Shown here: positions 33,341 through 44,900 of the stretch, one piece after another | Numbering within the stretch: the stretch's first letter is position 1 | Layout: the number at the start of each line of letters is the position of its first letter | Source of the DNA: Blastomussa wellsi | Lineage: Eukaryota; Cnidaria; Anthozoa; Scleractinia; Plerogyridae | NCBI GenBank assembly: GCA_947652115.1 | Contig: OX393570.1 | Span: 14,756,964 to 14,820,963 of the forward strand | Reading direction: 5' to 3' | DNA length: 64,000 nt | Position numbers and translations under genes: made by a program | The notes under the pieces: generated by a model | Databases searched by the model: none | What the model was told of the DNA's origin: nothing | The model's input: the letters and a program-made list of their open reading frames with translations, nothing else

Positions 33341-36300
33341 TCATGGGCTTGTAGCTAGTTTAAACATATACAATATATGGTTTGTTTGGTTGATCAGTCG
33401 GTTAGCACTGACGTATACTGCTTCTGACCTGAAACATGTGAACAACATAAGATAATTAGTATCATCAAGTCATACAATTAATTGGACCGTCGTGACTCTA
33501 GCTAAACATTGTTACATACATGTGTATAAACATACACTTTTTAAGGTAGGTCGAGGAGAGGCAACCCATCAGCTGGTGTGGAAGCAGTGCTCCAAGTGTA
33601 TAACATTATTGCAAAGCGTTAAACTTAGACCTTGGTACATGAAGCAGATTCTGTGCAACATTTTGGGAGTGTGAATCTGATTATTATTCAATGCACCGGC
33701 GTACTTAAAGTAATGGTAAACAGAGTGCATTGAGTTCCGTATTCACTCCCTGGCTGGGATCACAGTGTCTTTCTCTAGCCAGGAGTATGATGGCAATTGA
33801 CTAGCATTTCATGCAGTAGACATTCTCCTAGCTCGTCAAGCCTCTAGACTCAGAAAGGTTTTACTGTACATTGCTTTAAAAGTTTATAAAAGCCAACCAC
33901 TGCTAAAATAATGTGTCAACCTCATTCAAACTTACCTTTGATCCTTGAAGTATTGCTTTAAAGTATCACTGAAATTTTTGGAATACTTGACAAATTCCTT
34001 TTTGTTCCGCTCTAGACCCTATAAGAACAAAATATACTCTTTTTACATTTAGAGACATTTTGTTATGATAAATTATATCGAGAAGTGTAGAGTACAAAGC
34101 TGATGCAGATTGCAAAACAACTGTAACAAGTGTGATTCACCCTCGTTCAGGTGAGTGGAATTATGTGACTGCTGCACGGAACAGTTTGAAAATAATTTTC
34201 ATAAATTACGATAACTTTTAATCAGAAAGGCTCCATTTGCCAAAGTGTTTTTCAGGGAGGTCCTGAAAAACCTCTGCAGATACCCGTGCGATGCTCTACC
34301 AACTGAGCTTTGAAGCCAGAAATTGGGAGTGAGGTCAATGACCTCACAATAAATTGACCTTGCTCCCAATGTGTGGCTTAATAGCTCAGCAAAATTTTCC
34401 CTAACAGACATGATGATAAACTGTACCCAAAAATCGCATCTGCAAATTATCAACAGTAAATGAATGTACTGTATACACATCAGTGATGAGATGGCTTCAG
34501 GACCTTGCTTTGTGAGGATGCTGTGTCCAAAACAGTTAAGTACTCTTAATTTACCTCTTTATACTGTGGCATCTTTCCAACAGTTGGACATTTCTTAAAA
34601 ACCTCATTTACTGCATCTAACAGGTCCCTTATAGCAGTTGCAATATCTCTAATTAAAAAAATAACAGTGTGAAGTAATACTTTCAAGTAAATTACTGATT
34701 TCATGTATACGAAACTAGGGTTATTCAACATCAGTCGTTTTCAGTCATTTCAAACATTTTTCTGTAATACAGTACAGTGTAGGTCAAAATACATTATTCT
34801 CTTAACTGAAATTAATCATGAAATGCCACAAATAAAACTACTTTTGTTTGGGGTACTCTACTTTTGTGTTTATCTTCCGCATTTCCTTTATCCTTCAAAT
34901 CTGCCAATTTCCAATCCCTTTCTTCTAATTAGCATCCAAGGAGTCTAAGCATTCAGCTCCCTCCTACTACCTTTCAGTCATTTTTTACTACAGTAACCAA
35001 TGTCCATAATTGCAATATTAGCCTTGCAGCCAAACAGCTTACTATCTTCCCTATGCAAGAACTAACTGTGGTCAGTTTAACATTTCCCAGTGCTAACTTA
35101 CTTTATAGTTTGTAAGAACTTTTGCCTGTTGCCGATTTCAGCTGGAATTTTTGCTAATATGGACTTCAGGTCTACAAAAATAAAATATAATTACACCCAA
35201 CACTTAATGTGACCACCTTATTCAAAAGATAAGTCCTTTTGTTATAAAATGTGGGTAATCCATCCAAAGGCAAAGAGTGCACCAAGCATGTTAACCCATA
35301 ACGCCAGAGCTTATGCATGCAGAACTTACCTTTAGCCTTTTTTAACAGTGCACTGAACTCTTCTTCTTGTACGTTAAATTCATAATCTGTATTAAGCGCA
35401 ACATATTAGTACCTCCAGTTGCTAGGTCAGCTCCCATGGCTGATGGAAATGTGATAAAGGGATTCATCTCATTCATTACTAATTCAGTTTTCTTGTTTTA
35501 AGAAAAATATAATTGTGGTTTCCAGGTGAACAGGTCTGCCATTTGTAAATGAGAAGAAGACTTTTGAAATTATAGAAGTTTACAATAATGAGACCTGTGA
35601 GAGACCTCAGGTGATCATATTGAAAGGCTATAAGCCACAGCGATCTTAAATGGCTAGATGGAGATGGAGATAAACGCACAATATTTTGGCTCTATTTTAG
35701 TCAATGATTTATGTAGTCGTGTTATTACAAGTACAATTTTAGTACATAGGCAGTGCAAGTAACTTATCTATATACCCAACTGACCGTTTTAAAAAAAGCA
35801 AAGACTAAAACTCACATGTAAAAGGCTGAGTACATCCCATCCCAAACAAAATTGCAAAAATTATAACGCAATTGATAATCCTCAAGAGCAGCTTGTAAAC
35901 ACACCTTCACTGTTTTGTGCTGCACAGAGAAGGAGAACCTCATTCATGTTCACTGATAATGATGCTGTGGGCAATAAAATGCACCTTTGTTATACATGTA
36001 CATGTAAACTGTACAGCAAAACTATAATAATATTATGATAATTATAATCATCATCATCATCTTCACTGTTGTCGTCATCATCATTACCATCATCACTGTC
36101 ATCATCATCATTATAATCATCAACACCATCATAATCATAATCGTAAATGGTAATAATCATAATTATTTATAATGCAATAGTCTGCATTTAAATGACAAAA
36201 ATTGTTATCTGAAAGATTGACTAAAAATCCCAATAGAACACAACAAAAAATGTACGGCAAAATATTCAAAAGATCAAAGAATGTTTAAAAGGAATTTTAG

Positions 36301-38824
36301 GTTAAACTGATTTCAAACTGGTTTGATTTGTGTTTTCTTTTACAGTATTTAAGAATGAATTTAAATTATGGTAAATTTACAACAGTGGAAAATGCAAACC
36401 CAATTAGTTTGAAATCATTTCGATTTTAAACTTAAACATACACATTGCTACCTGACTTTAATATTTCTCCAACAATTTGTTGTGTGAGTCCCGGTATCTC
36501 TTTTTCAGCCTAAAAAACAATAAATGTACAACTTAAATTTATGGTGAACTCTCTCCCTCAACAGGAATGTGAGAACCATTATTCTCTGAATACTGCCTCA
36601 ATAAGGAAGTGCTGCGATGTGAGTGGATTGTCACATTCCTGGGAGAAAAAGACATTGCTCCAAGAAGACAAAATGAAACATTTTTTGCATTCAGTGACTG
36701 TTAGCTGTTGACTAACCTACTACCAAAATAGGTGGGGGTGGGTTGGATATAATTAAATTTGATTGGGGGTGGGGGGTAGACAAGGTGTGTGTGAAGTGTG
36801 TGGATAGAATAGGCCACTTCAGAAAATACCATAATACTGTAAAGACTCGTGTATAAGCCGCACTTGTGTATAAGCCGCACCCCCAACTTTCAAGCATGAT
36901 TTTGGAAAAAAATAATAACTCCAAAAAAGCACTCTGTAAAAAAGGTTGGTTGTTTGCTCGCAGATACTCTTTTTTCGTCCCCAAAATTTTGCATAAGCGT
37001 TGTCCCATTAGAAACTGGAAACAATGCTTATGCAAAATTTTGGGGACAAACAAAGCATGTTATAGTATTAATTCCAAAGTGGCCTTATTTGTATTTAATC
37101 ATGAACGATATTATCAGTAAGAGATACTGAATTCAAGTAGAATTTGAGTAGTTCTCAGGCGTTCAGTCTAGCCAAGTCTGGTCATGTCTGCTTGAATCAA
37201 AATCTCTTCAGTAAAACATAGTTCACAGTTATTCTTGTCTTATGCATAAGCTTTAAATAGAATAAGAATACCAGTTTCAGTATTTGTTCACTGTAAAATA
37301 GAGGATTTATTGTGAAAGAAAAAGCTGTTTCTTGGCAAACCTTCCAGCTAATTAATAGCTAATTACTTTTTTGGTTTGTTGCAGATGCATGCATGTTTCT
37401 ACACTTGCACTTTTATCTATAATACTGATGAACGGTTATGGCAATTAGATATTTATCACAGGAGCCAACATTGAGATTGTGGTCTGTCGCCTTTGAATAG
37501 AATAACAGTTTCACCTTAACAAAAGCAGCTCTAAGATTTTCAACAGCTATCTCGTCAAAGGAGGGTTCTATCTAAACAAAACAACAAAAAAGAGGCCAAT
37601 AAGGGTATAAAGTGTACAGTATTTAAAGCTGATGCATGATTCAATTTTACCTGTTACTATCCTCCCCACCCTCCCCCCCAGCAACTCCCGGGACAAGTCC
37701 AACCCTTTCAGCCCAGGGGTGGGGAATTAATTTCTAGTTGTTCTTTGTACTACACAACTCTTATCGGTTGAGATGATAGTCAGGGATAGTGCCAATCCGA
37801 ATGAACGGAGGTTGCCTATTTCAAGGGAGAGTCTAAAATTTATAGTCGATAGATTAGAGAAGAGCAATCTTTCAATCTTTGTTGGAAGATTTTTTGCTTT
37901 CAGAATTTATTGTTTTGTTTGCTTCTTTCTTTTGAGAAATAAAGTGTGAACAAGTGCTAGAGTTATAGTTATAGTTTATATTTCTTTACATTTCTTTTCA
38001 AAATGTTCTCTTCGAAATTTCTAATATATATATCTTATCTCCCTTGTTAAATATGTATAGTCTAGAAAAGCATTCAAGTTCTTGAGCAGATGTGCCACTA
38101 GTCAGCTCCAACTGAATGAAGATCTGGTTGAACGATGGGATAGCAATAACGCTGGATAACGAGTTAAATATTAAGTCGTGAGAAGTGAGCAATGTCGCAG
38201 CCACTTTCATAAGGTCCAATTCTAATCATTTATTGAAACAAAACATCTGCTTTTGCTAATTACACAAAATGACGCATATGTGGTTGATGAGGAGTCCTGG
38301 GGATGAGGAATTGTCTTTTTCTGTTGCCCAGGGGTGGGGAATAGACCGCTAAGTAGAAAAAAAAATGGCACACGCCCGAGGGTATACCTTCCGGGAGGGA
38401 GGGGGATGAGGTATGGTGACACGTATAACTGAACCACACATAAAACATTCTTCCATCTGCAGAGAAAATGGGAAACACCTTTTGTTTGGACTTTTTTATA
38501 TCAACTACGTTCGACTGACTTTGAGAAAAATTCTTTGCGTTTCCGTTCGATTGCAATCCTTTATAGTCTTATGCAGGCTATAAAGGCATATGCGGATTTT
38601 AACAGTACCCACTTTATTGTTCTGAAGTTGAGTGTCTATTATTTATTGAAAGGCAAGCAAAGTTTCAACGAAAGCGTACAATGTTAGCAGCTGTTAGGAA
38701 TAAACAAAATCCAAAAATAGGTTAGAAGCTCTTGTTATTAAAATACCTCACGGAGTGCTGGCTTGACAATAGCTTCCAGTGCTAGGTTTGGTACTGGGGT
38801 ACTCTCTTCGCCATCAAGCGCCAT
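33341..38824 (-). CDS. PDCD10: Programmed cell death protein 10 (CCM3), complete
   Basis: Nine exons on the minus strand: 38747-38824, 37515-37571, 36452-36509, 35905-35964, 35330-35386, 35102-35171, 34555-34648, 33936-34018, 33341-33428. All junctions keep phase and give 214 residues; vertebrate PDCD10 has 212. Diagnostic segments are ENLRAAFVKAEKEIPGLTQQ (N-terminal dimerisation helices), FLQTIKDIATAIRDLLDAVN, KKEFVKYSKNFSDTLKQYFK (focal-adhesion-targeting homology domain) and VSANRLINQTNHIL near the end. The family protein is an adaptor binding GCKIII kinases, striatin (STRIPAK) and CCM2, acting at the Golgi and in cell polarity and junctions. A short insertion (CPTVGKMPQ region) separates the helices after exon 34555. 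The start ATG at 38822-38824 faces COG8. No alternative family fits. Confidence 0.96.
33700..33850 (+). mobile_element. Diverged family A SINE fragment
   Basis: The body resembles the copies at 985 and 5215 (CACAGTGTCTTTCTCTAGCC, GACTAGCATTTCATGC). The tRNA head is not recognisable. It lies in the last PDCD10 intron. Confidence 0.5.
34245..34395. mobile_element. Head-to-head family C SINE remnants
   Basis: A minus-strand copy (ATGCTCTACCAACTGAGCTT on plus) meets a plus-strand 5' end (CTCCCAATGTGTGGCTTAAT then AGCTCAG). The shared leaders form an inverted repeat around ATTGACC/GGTCAAT. It lies in a PDCD10 intron. Confidence 0.6.
36035..36150. repeat. (ATC)n-rich microsatellite
   Basis: An imperfect run of CATCAT/ATCATC units lies in the PDCD10 intron upstream of the exon at 35905-35964. 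Confidence 0.9.
36977..37048. repeat. Near-perfect 27-bp hairpin in PDCD10 intron
   Basis: GTCCCCAAAATTTTGCATAA, continued by GCGTTGT, pairs with its inverse ACAATGCTTATGCAAAATTT, continued by TGGGGAC. A single G/A difference becomes a G-U pair on one strand. The loop is about 17 bases. Confidence 0.9.
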
Positions 38825-38996
38825 ATTTCCAATAAATTTGCTATTGTTTCTCCTCGTTTCCTAATCTTCCGCCATGTTTGGTTTCCCAGTCCGAGTCCTT
38901 GAGAGTTGAGCCAGCGGTGTTTGCTGCCAAAATATGGTACTTCATGTAATCATACACGTAGCAAGTGCCAAGTGGCAGCTTTGATAATTATGGTCT
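38816..38996. promoter_or_regulatory. Bidirectional PDCD10/COG8 promoter with ETS and YY1 sites
   Basis: Only 165 bases separate the two divergent start codons. Inside lies CTTCCGCCATGTT (38866-38878), which combines an ETS core (CTTCCG) with a YY1 consensus (CCGCCATGTT). The PDCD10 start itself sits in AAATATGGCGC, a second YY1-like site. No TATA box at a useful position was seen. Known animal divergent promoters often carry ETS and YY1 motifs; function here is inferred. Confidence 0.65.
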
Positions 38997-41900
38997 CTAC
39001 AGAACACGATGATAGTCTTTTTAAAACCATTTTCAAGGATTCTTTTCAAGGTAATTCTTACATGTAGTTGATGCATAAATTTGCAAGTAAGGTACCAACA
39101 TAAACGGCGCAATCTTGTCCTGGCTAGCCATTATAAACCATCATTCTTTCTCGGCTCAGGATTCGAATGGTCCAAGACCTGATGAATACAAATCCTCTAA
39201 TTTTTTCCTGGGTGTAATATCTGTTGGCTCGCGATTAATTTATTAATAAGTGATAAAAATGCGTATAATTTATTTTAGGGAAGATATCAGTGACGTCACC
39301 CATTGTTATTAATGTGCCAACCGTTAAACTATTGGCTAGTGAAACCAAGAACTCTTTTGTTTAACTTCTTGGCTATTTAAATAACAACAATGTTTGTAAA
39401 CAAATATCTTCCGGTTAAGGCCGCCACGGCCAAGTGAGTCTGCACAAACAAATTTGACAATGTGATGAAGAAATATAAAGTGGTCGACAATTTACAGGGC
39501 CGTACCACAACAAGCTCACGTCTATTTGTTTTTTTACCATAACAAAACAAAGCCAAAAAGTAATGGCAAAGACTTGCTCTCACAAAGTAAAAGTGCGAGC
39601 GAACCTGAAATAATTTTCTGAAAATGATTTGAAACTTACAGAATCAAACTTCAAACTATGTAAGGTAACTCAAAACCAAAGTGAAGAAACAGAATTTTAA
39701 CAACTAACCTTTATTCCATTCTAAAATTCTCGAAAACCAGATGAATTAAAATAACTACAAAGTTTAGTCCACTCACAGTGCCTCAGCAGAACACGGCAAA
39801 ATAAATGATCCCATTCAACGAGTTTCACATCAAACTTTGGTGTTTTAAATCCCTTCACAGATTAATTCAAACCGAATCCATATTCATCTTGAAAACAAAT
39901 TTGATGATTTCCTCTTTAAAGGAGGCCATTGGGATGCAATCTTTTGCTTAGTTTGGAGAAGTAACAGCAACGAGGACTGCAAGCAGTTTGAGTGGTTGAA
40001 GTTTTTTTTGAAAGTTTTCAACAAGAGCGTGTGATGGTGTCACTACATCATCGTGCGTTTCAATGAATTTTTTTGACCGTGAATATTAGCCAGTGAGCGT
40101 GCAAGAATTTCTGCGGTTATGGTAAAAAAATAGGCCTGAACAGGGAAAATGGCTCTCTATAAGTGATGTAAATAATAGATTTTGGTGATGTGTGCAGGGC
40201 TAAAAACCTGAGATCCTGAAATCCTGAAATCCTGAAAACCTTTTTGTCTTGGGTGGCCAGTGGGTGGCACTATTTTTCTCCCCAGGCTGACTTAGGGTGT
40301 TTGTTACAGAACTGTTGATGGTTGCTCATGAAGAAATAAATATTGCTGCCTTGTTGTGTTGGTTGTCCAGACTGGTCAGTCATAAAAATTAGGCAGTATC
40401 TTTTAGTGCTCAGAAAATTCTTGAGTCTGGGCCAGCTGGGTCTCCTTTAGGGGTCTAACCAAATTTTATGCATCCCAGAAGTACATGTTTAAATGACCAA
40501 TTATCCCTGTCACCCCTAAAGATCCCTGGTAAACTAGTTGCAGCTGATAAGAGCCAAATAAGAAGGTGATGTGGCTGATATCTTTCTCTGCCAGTTTGAG
40601 ACTTTTGTACCCTTGACATGTCCAGATAAAACTATGTTCATCTGTCTTCTGGCAGATATATTGTATGCACGCTCTTTATAATGGACAATGTCCACATTGT
40701 TAAACATGAACCAAAACATATGGAATTCTGTCAGCTATGAAGTAAATGTCAATTAACTTTGTTTAATATTAAGTACTTGTTAATCAATCCTGGACACAAG
40801 CCATTTTTTGAAGGACCATTTGCAACCCCTCCAGTTGAAAGTAAACAAGAAAACTGCTTTTAGCTAATCAACACAGAGAAAGTTGTAACCAGGGTTGGTA
40901 TTTAATGTCTGATTTCAGAAACATGGAAGGAGAGCCCAGATTTTACTTTGTATCTGGCAGAGCTGAGTGCTTCTAGTGTAGAAAAATTAGGTAAGGAAAG
41001 TATTTTTAAGTGTGACATGTAAACTTCTGTCATTTACAATATTAAATAACAATTTTACAGTATTGGTATGTTAGAAGTTGTGTAAAAAACTGAAGGGAGC
41101 CGACAAGAAATAGACTGAGTTTCCTAACTTAACATGTGACACTGAAATCCCATTGACAATGCATTGTGTTACATTTAACAGGGAATTTCGTTTATTTGTC
41201 ATTCAGTGATTGTTACATTCTTGCATATACATAGCTACACATTGTACCTGTCTTTAAAATATTCTATTCTATTCTTGTATTAAGATATACATGTATGACA
41301 AATTTTTACGAGGTATAAAATTTTGTAGGAAATCTTTTATCAATGAAAATTATTCATAGCTTGTTTTATCAAAATTGTTCATATCTTATTCATTTTTTTC
41401 AAAATTATTCATAGCTTATTTTATCAAAATTGTTCATAGCTTATTTTGTCCAAATTAGTCATAGCTAATTTTGTCCAAATTATGGACAGTACCCACAATA
41501 AAACCCTGTCTAGTTTCATTAATTTACCATAAATTGGCGCATTTCACCTGCTATTCCGAATACTGCGCCGGCTACTCTGAATGTTAGTAGGTCAGTTCTA
41601 AGCATGATATTGGAGAAATAAAATGAAAATAGCCGCCTACTGTTTGGATGGAACCTGCTACTCAAAAACCTACTGACAACCCTGATTAAACCTACCTCTC
41701 ATGTATGCCCCCCTCCCATTTTCGTGATGCCGTCTCTTTAAAGCTTTCCTCTATACAGTATGGCATTTATTTACACAAGCATAACAATGCCAGGCTAGTT
41801 AAAATAAAATTTTCAAAAATGCTGTTATTAGGTCGAGAGCCAGAACGACTTGCAGAAGAAAAGGCACAGATTTTGGAACAAACTGAACACTTGGCTTTTC

Positions 41901-44900
41901 ATAACTACAAGACATTCATCAAAACTGCAGAATGTTCCAAAGAGATTTTCCATGATGTAAGTCAATAAAATTAATAATAAGAGAGGGACAAATATAAATT
42001 GAAAGATTTTATGTGACCTTACATGGGAACACATTAGCAAATGCTTGGCAATTTATCTCTCAAGGTACAGCCTGTAATTAGTACAAGCCAGTTAAGTTGA
42101 AAACATTCAACAAGCCCTAAATGTGCAAACGGACTCGATTCGTGCAAAGGTATTCACTCGAAGAACTTGTGATCCTTTGTTATTTATGCTAATTCGTAGA
42201 GACTATAGAAATCAAATCTTTGCATTACTTATTCATTTTGCCTCGAGAATGGTGTCATGATGACGCTGAAACGTCAGCTTTTAACGTTTAATATTCGCTT
42301 GCTTATGTTTTAGAGTATGGCTGTTAATTTCAAATAATCTTTTAATTATGCAACCTTTAAGTTAATAAAAGTCGATAGGCATTCTAAAATACCCTGCTCA
42401 CCATCAATAAAAACAACCTACTGTACATTTAGTTCCTGGCCAGATCATTTGTTAAAATTGATAATCAACAGCAATCAATAACAATCAATAATAATTAATT
42501 GATTGACATCAGAAATCAATGACCAATGGATGACCAAAACTTTGATTTTTTTAATTGCCATTGGTTGTCATTGACTATCATCAACTGTCATCAATTCTCA
42601 TTGATTACCAATTTCATCAACTTCCTCTCACAAATAAGCACTGTCATACCTAGAAAAGGGATTTCTGTTAATTAAACGTCAAAACTAATAAAACAGAAAA
42701 TATTGAACACAAATCGTAAAGCATGAGTTCAAGAAAAGGTTTATCTGTGTCCATTAGTGGCTGAAAATACTGCCTGTTTTGGGTCAATTTAGTTTTGTTC
42801 CCAATTAACTACTTGTCATTCATTGTCATCGCTTGATCAGACCATGTTAGTTTCAGCTCCCTTCTAACTTCTTCAAAATGACAGCAGTGGACCTGTCTTG
42901 CTGTCAGAAGGTGAAAATCTTCTATCATCTATGCTACATCTAGTTATACATTTGTTAATTCAGAATGTTTTAGGAAAGTAATTTGCTCTGCAGTTATTGA
43001 GAATGTTTGAACTACAATTCATTTAGCAAGCAACAGAAATTGTGCTGGGTTTGTTACCTTTGAATATATCATCCAAATGTATTGAAATGAATTTGATTTA
43101 TTACATGACGTTTTGAAGCTATCAAAAACCAATAAAATAATGCAAAGCGTGTATTTTGATCAACACTGCTATAGCTTGTTTAAAAGTGAATTTTCTATTC
43201 TGGTTATAAGCCCCCTCAGATGTAGACCTCTCCATTTATAAGCCCTCCTAAAACCCGTTACAAAGTTGTATAAGCCCAGGGCTTAAAAGCAGCGGGTTAC
43301 AGTATAGCAACCACACAAATATTGTGATTTTGGAAATAATTATGGTCTGGCATTCTGTAATGGACAATAAAAGAGATTTTGAGTAGTGTATTAGCTGTGC
43401 AATGATTTATAAATGAGGCAATGTCTTTCAGTTTGTATCAGTGGAAAAACATGTCGAATCCCTGTTGGACAAGTTACCAACATTTTCAGAAACATGCAGC
43501 AATTTCATGAAGGCAGCCCAAGAAATAAACACCAGGTAAACACCTGCAGTCTTAACTTTGTTCCTGCTGTTTTGTACATTGGGTTGGTAACAGTTTCTTT
43601 TCATTTGCAGTCGTCATTTAAATTCTCTTACGTTAGCACGTCACACACAACTACTGGAGATATTGGAAATCTCACAGGTACGTCTAATGATTTACTCATA
43701 CAATTGATGCAATGTTGTATGTTAATTGTTTTCAACACCAAAATTCAGGCAGGCCATCTTATATTAACTCTGATTGTCCGTCAATTTGATTCACAGCTTA
43801 TGGACTCATGTGTCAGAAATGGTTACTATGAAGAAGCTTTGGAACTTTCTTCTTATGTTCATAGATTGGAGAAGAAGCTCTCTAATATTCCCATCATTCA
43901 GAACATTGTAGAAGTTGTGCAGTCATCAACTAAGTTGATGCTTTCTCAGCTATTGCAGCAGCTCCGTTCTGCTATTCAGCTGCCTGCTTGTTTGCGTGTA
44001 ATTGGATACCTCAGGCGACTTGACCTGTTTTCTGAATCTGAGTTAAGGATCAAGGTATGAATATGATAATTATCATTTAAACTCATCACCAATAGATGAG
44101 TGTGGAGGGTGGTGCCATAAGGCTCAGTGGGGGGCCGCCAGCAAAAAGGGGGCGTGAGGTAACCATGACAACCCTGTGAGCGGCCACCACCACCAAGGCA
44201 GTCACACTGATAGAAATCAGTGGAGAGCGGGCAAGTTGGGCCTTACCCATACTTACCAATACTTACCAAAGGGAGGGAGGGGCTGGGAGCAAGAGCAATC
44301 CAGCACGAAAAACCACGCGAGCAATTGCTTGACCTTTGCACAAGAGCTGTAAATCGCTAAACGGCCCTGCAAATACTATCAGGGCGCCCCTAACAATAGT
44401 GGGAAACCGCTGGCCAGCATTGTCTCGAGTTTAACCTTGCCTAAATTACATTTAGCCCCATTATAATGATAGCAAGTGATTGTAATTGTAGTGAGTGGAG
44501 TACAATTCAGGGAGCAATTGCATGAGTATAATTTCAAAATTTGAAATTACGAGCATGATTACTCCTGGATCCCCCAATTGTACAGCACAAGGTCCAATAA
44601 ATAATTAAATAATCATATCAATAACAATTTTTAGGTTAGGAAATCTTTAAGAACCTCTTCCATGTGAAAAAGGTTTTACAAACTGTAGGGAAACAGCAAA
44701 AAGAATCCATCCAAGTGCATGTGATTGACATGCGAATGGCGTAGGTTTCCAGATACAGGTACCCAATTTGAAGTATAATGGATATATGGATACCCAACTG
44801 TAATTGGACACCCATGTGATCGCATGCCAGTTACGTGACAGATAGGTGCATGCAGAGACAAGTAATTGTATACTATTACCCTGCCAGTAATTTGAGTTAA

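Noticed and set aside
35990..36160. CRISPR-like or ordered repeat array
   Set aside because: It is a degenerate ATC microsatellite in a eukaryotic intron.
42245..42285. Hammerhead ribozyme in a COG8 intron
   Set aside because: ATGATGA and GAAACGTC are there, but the intervening stem II cannot form.
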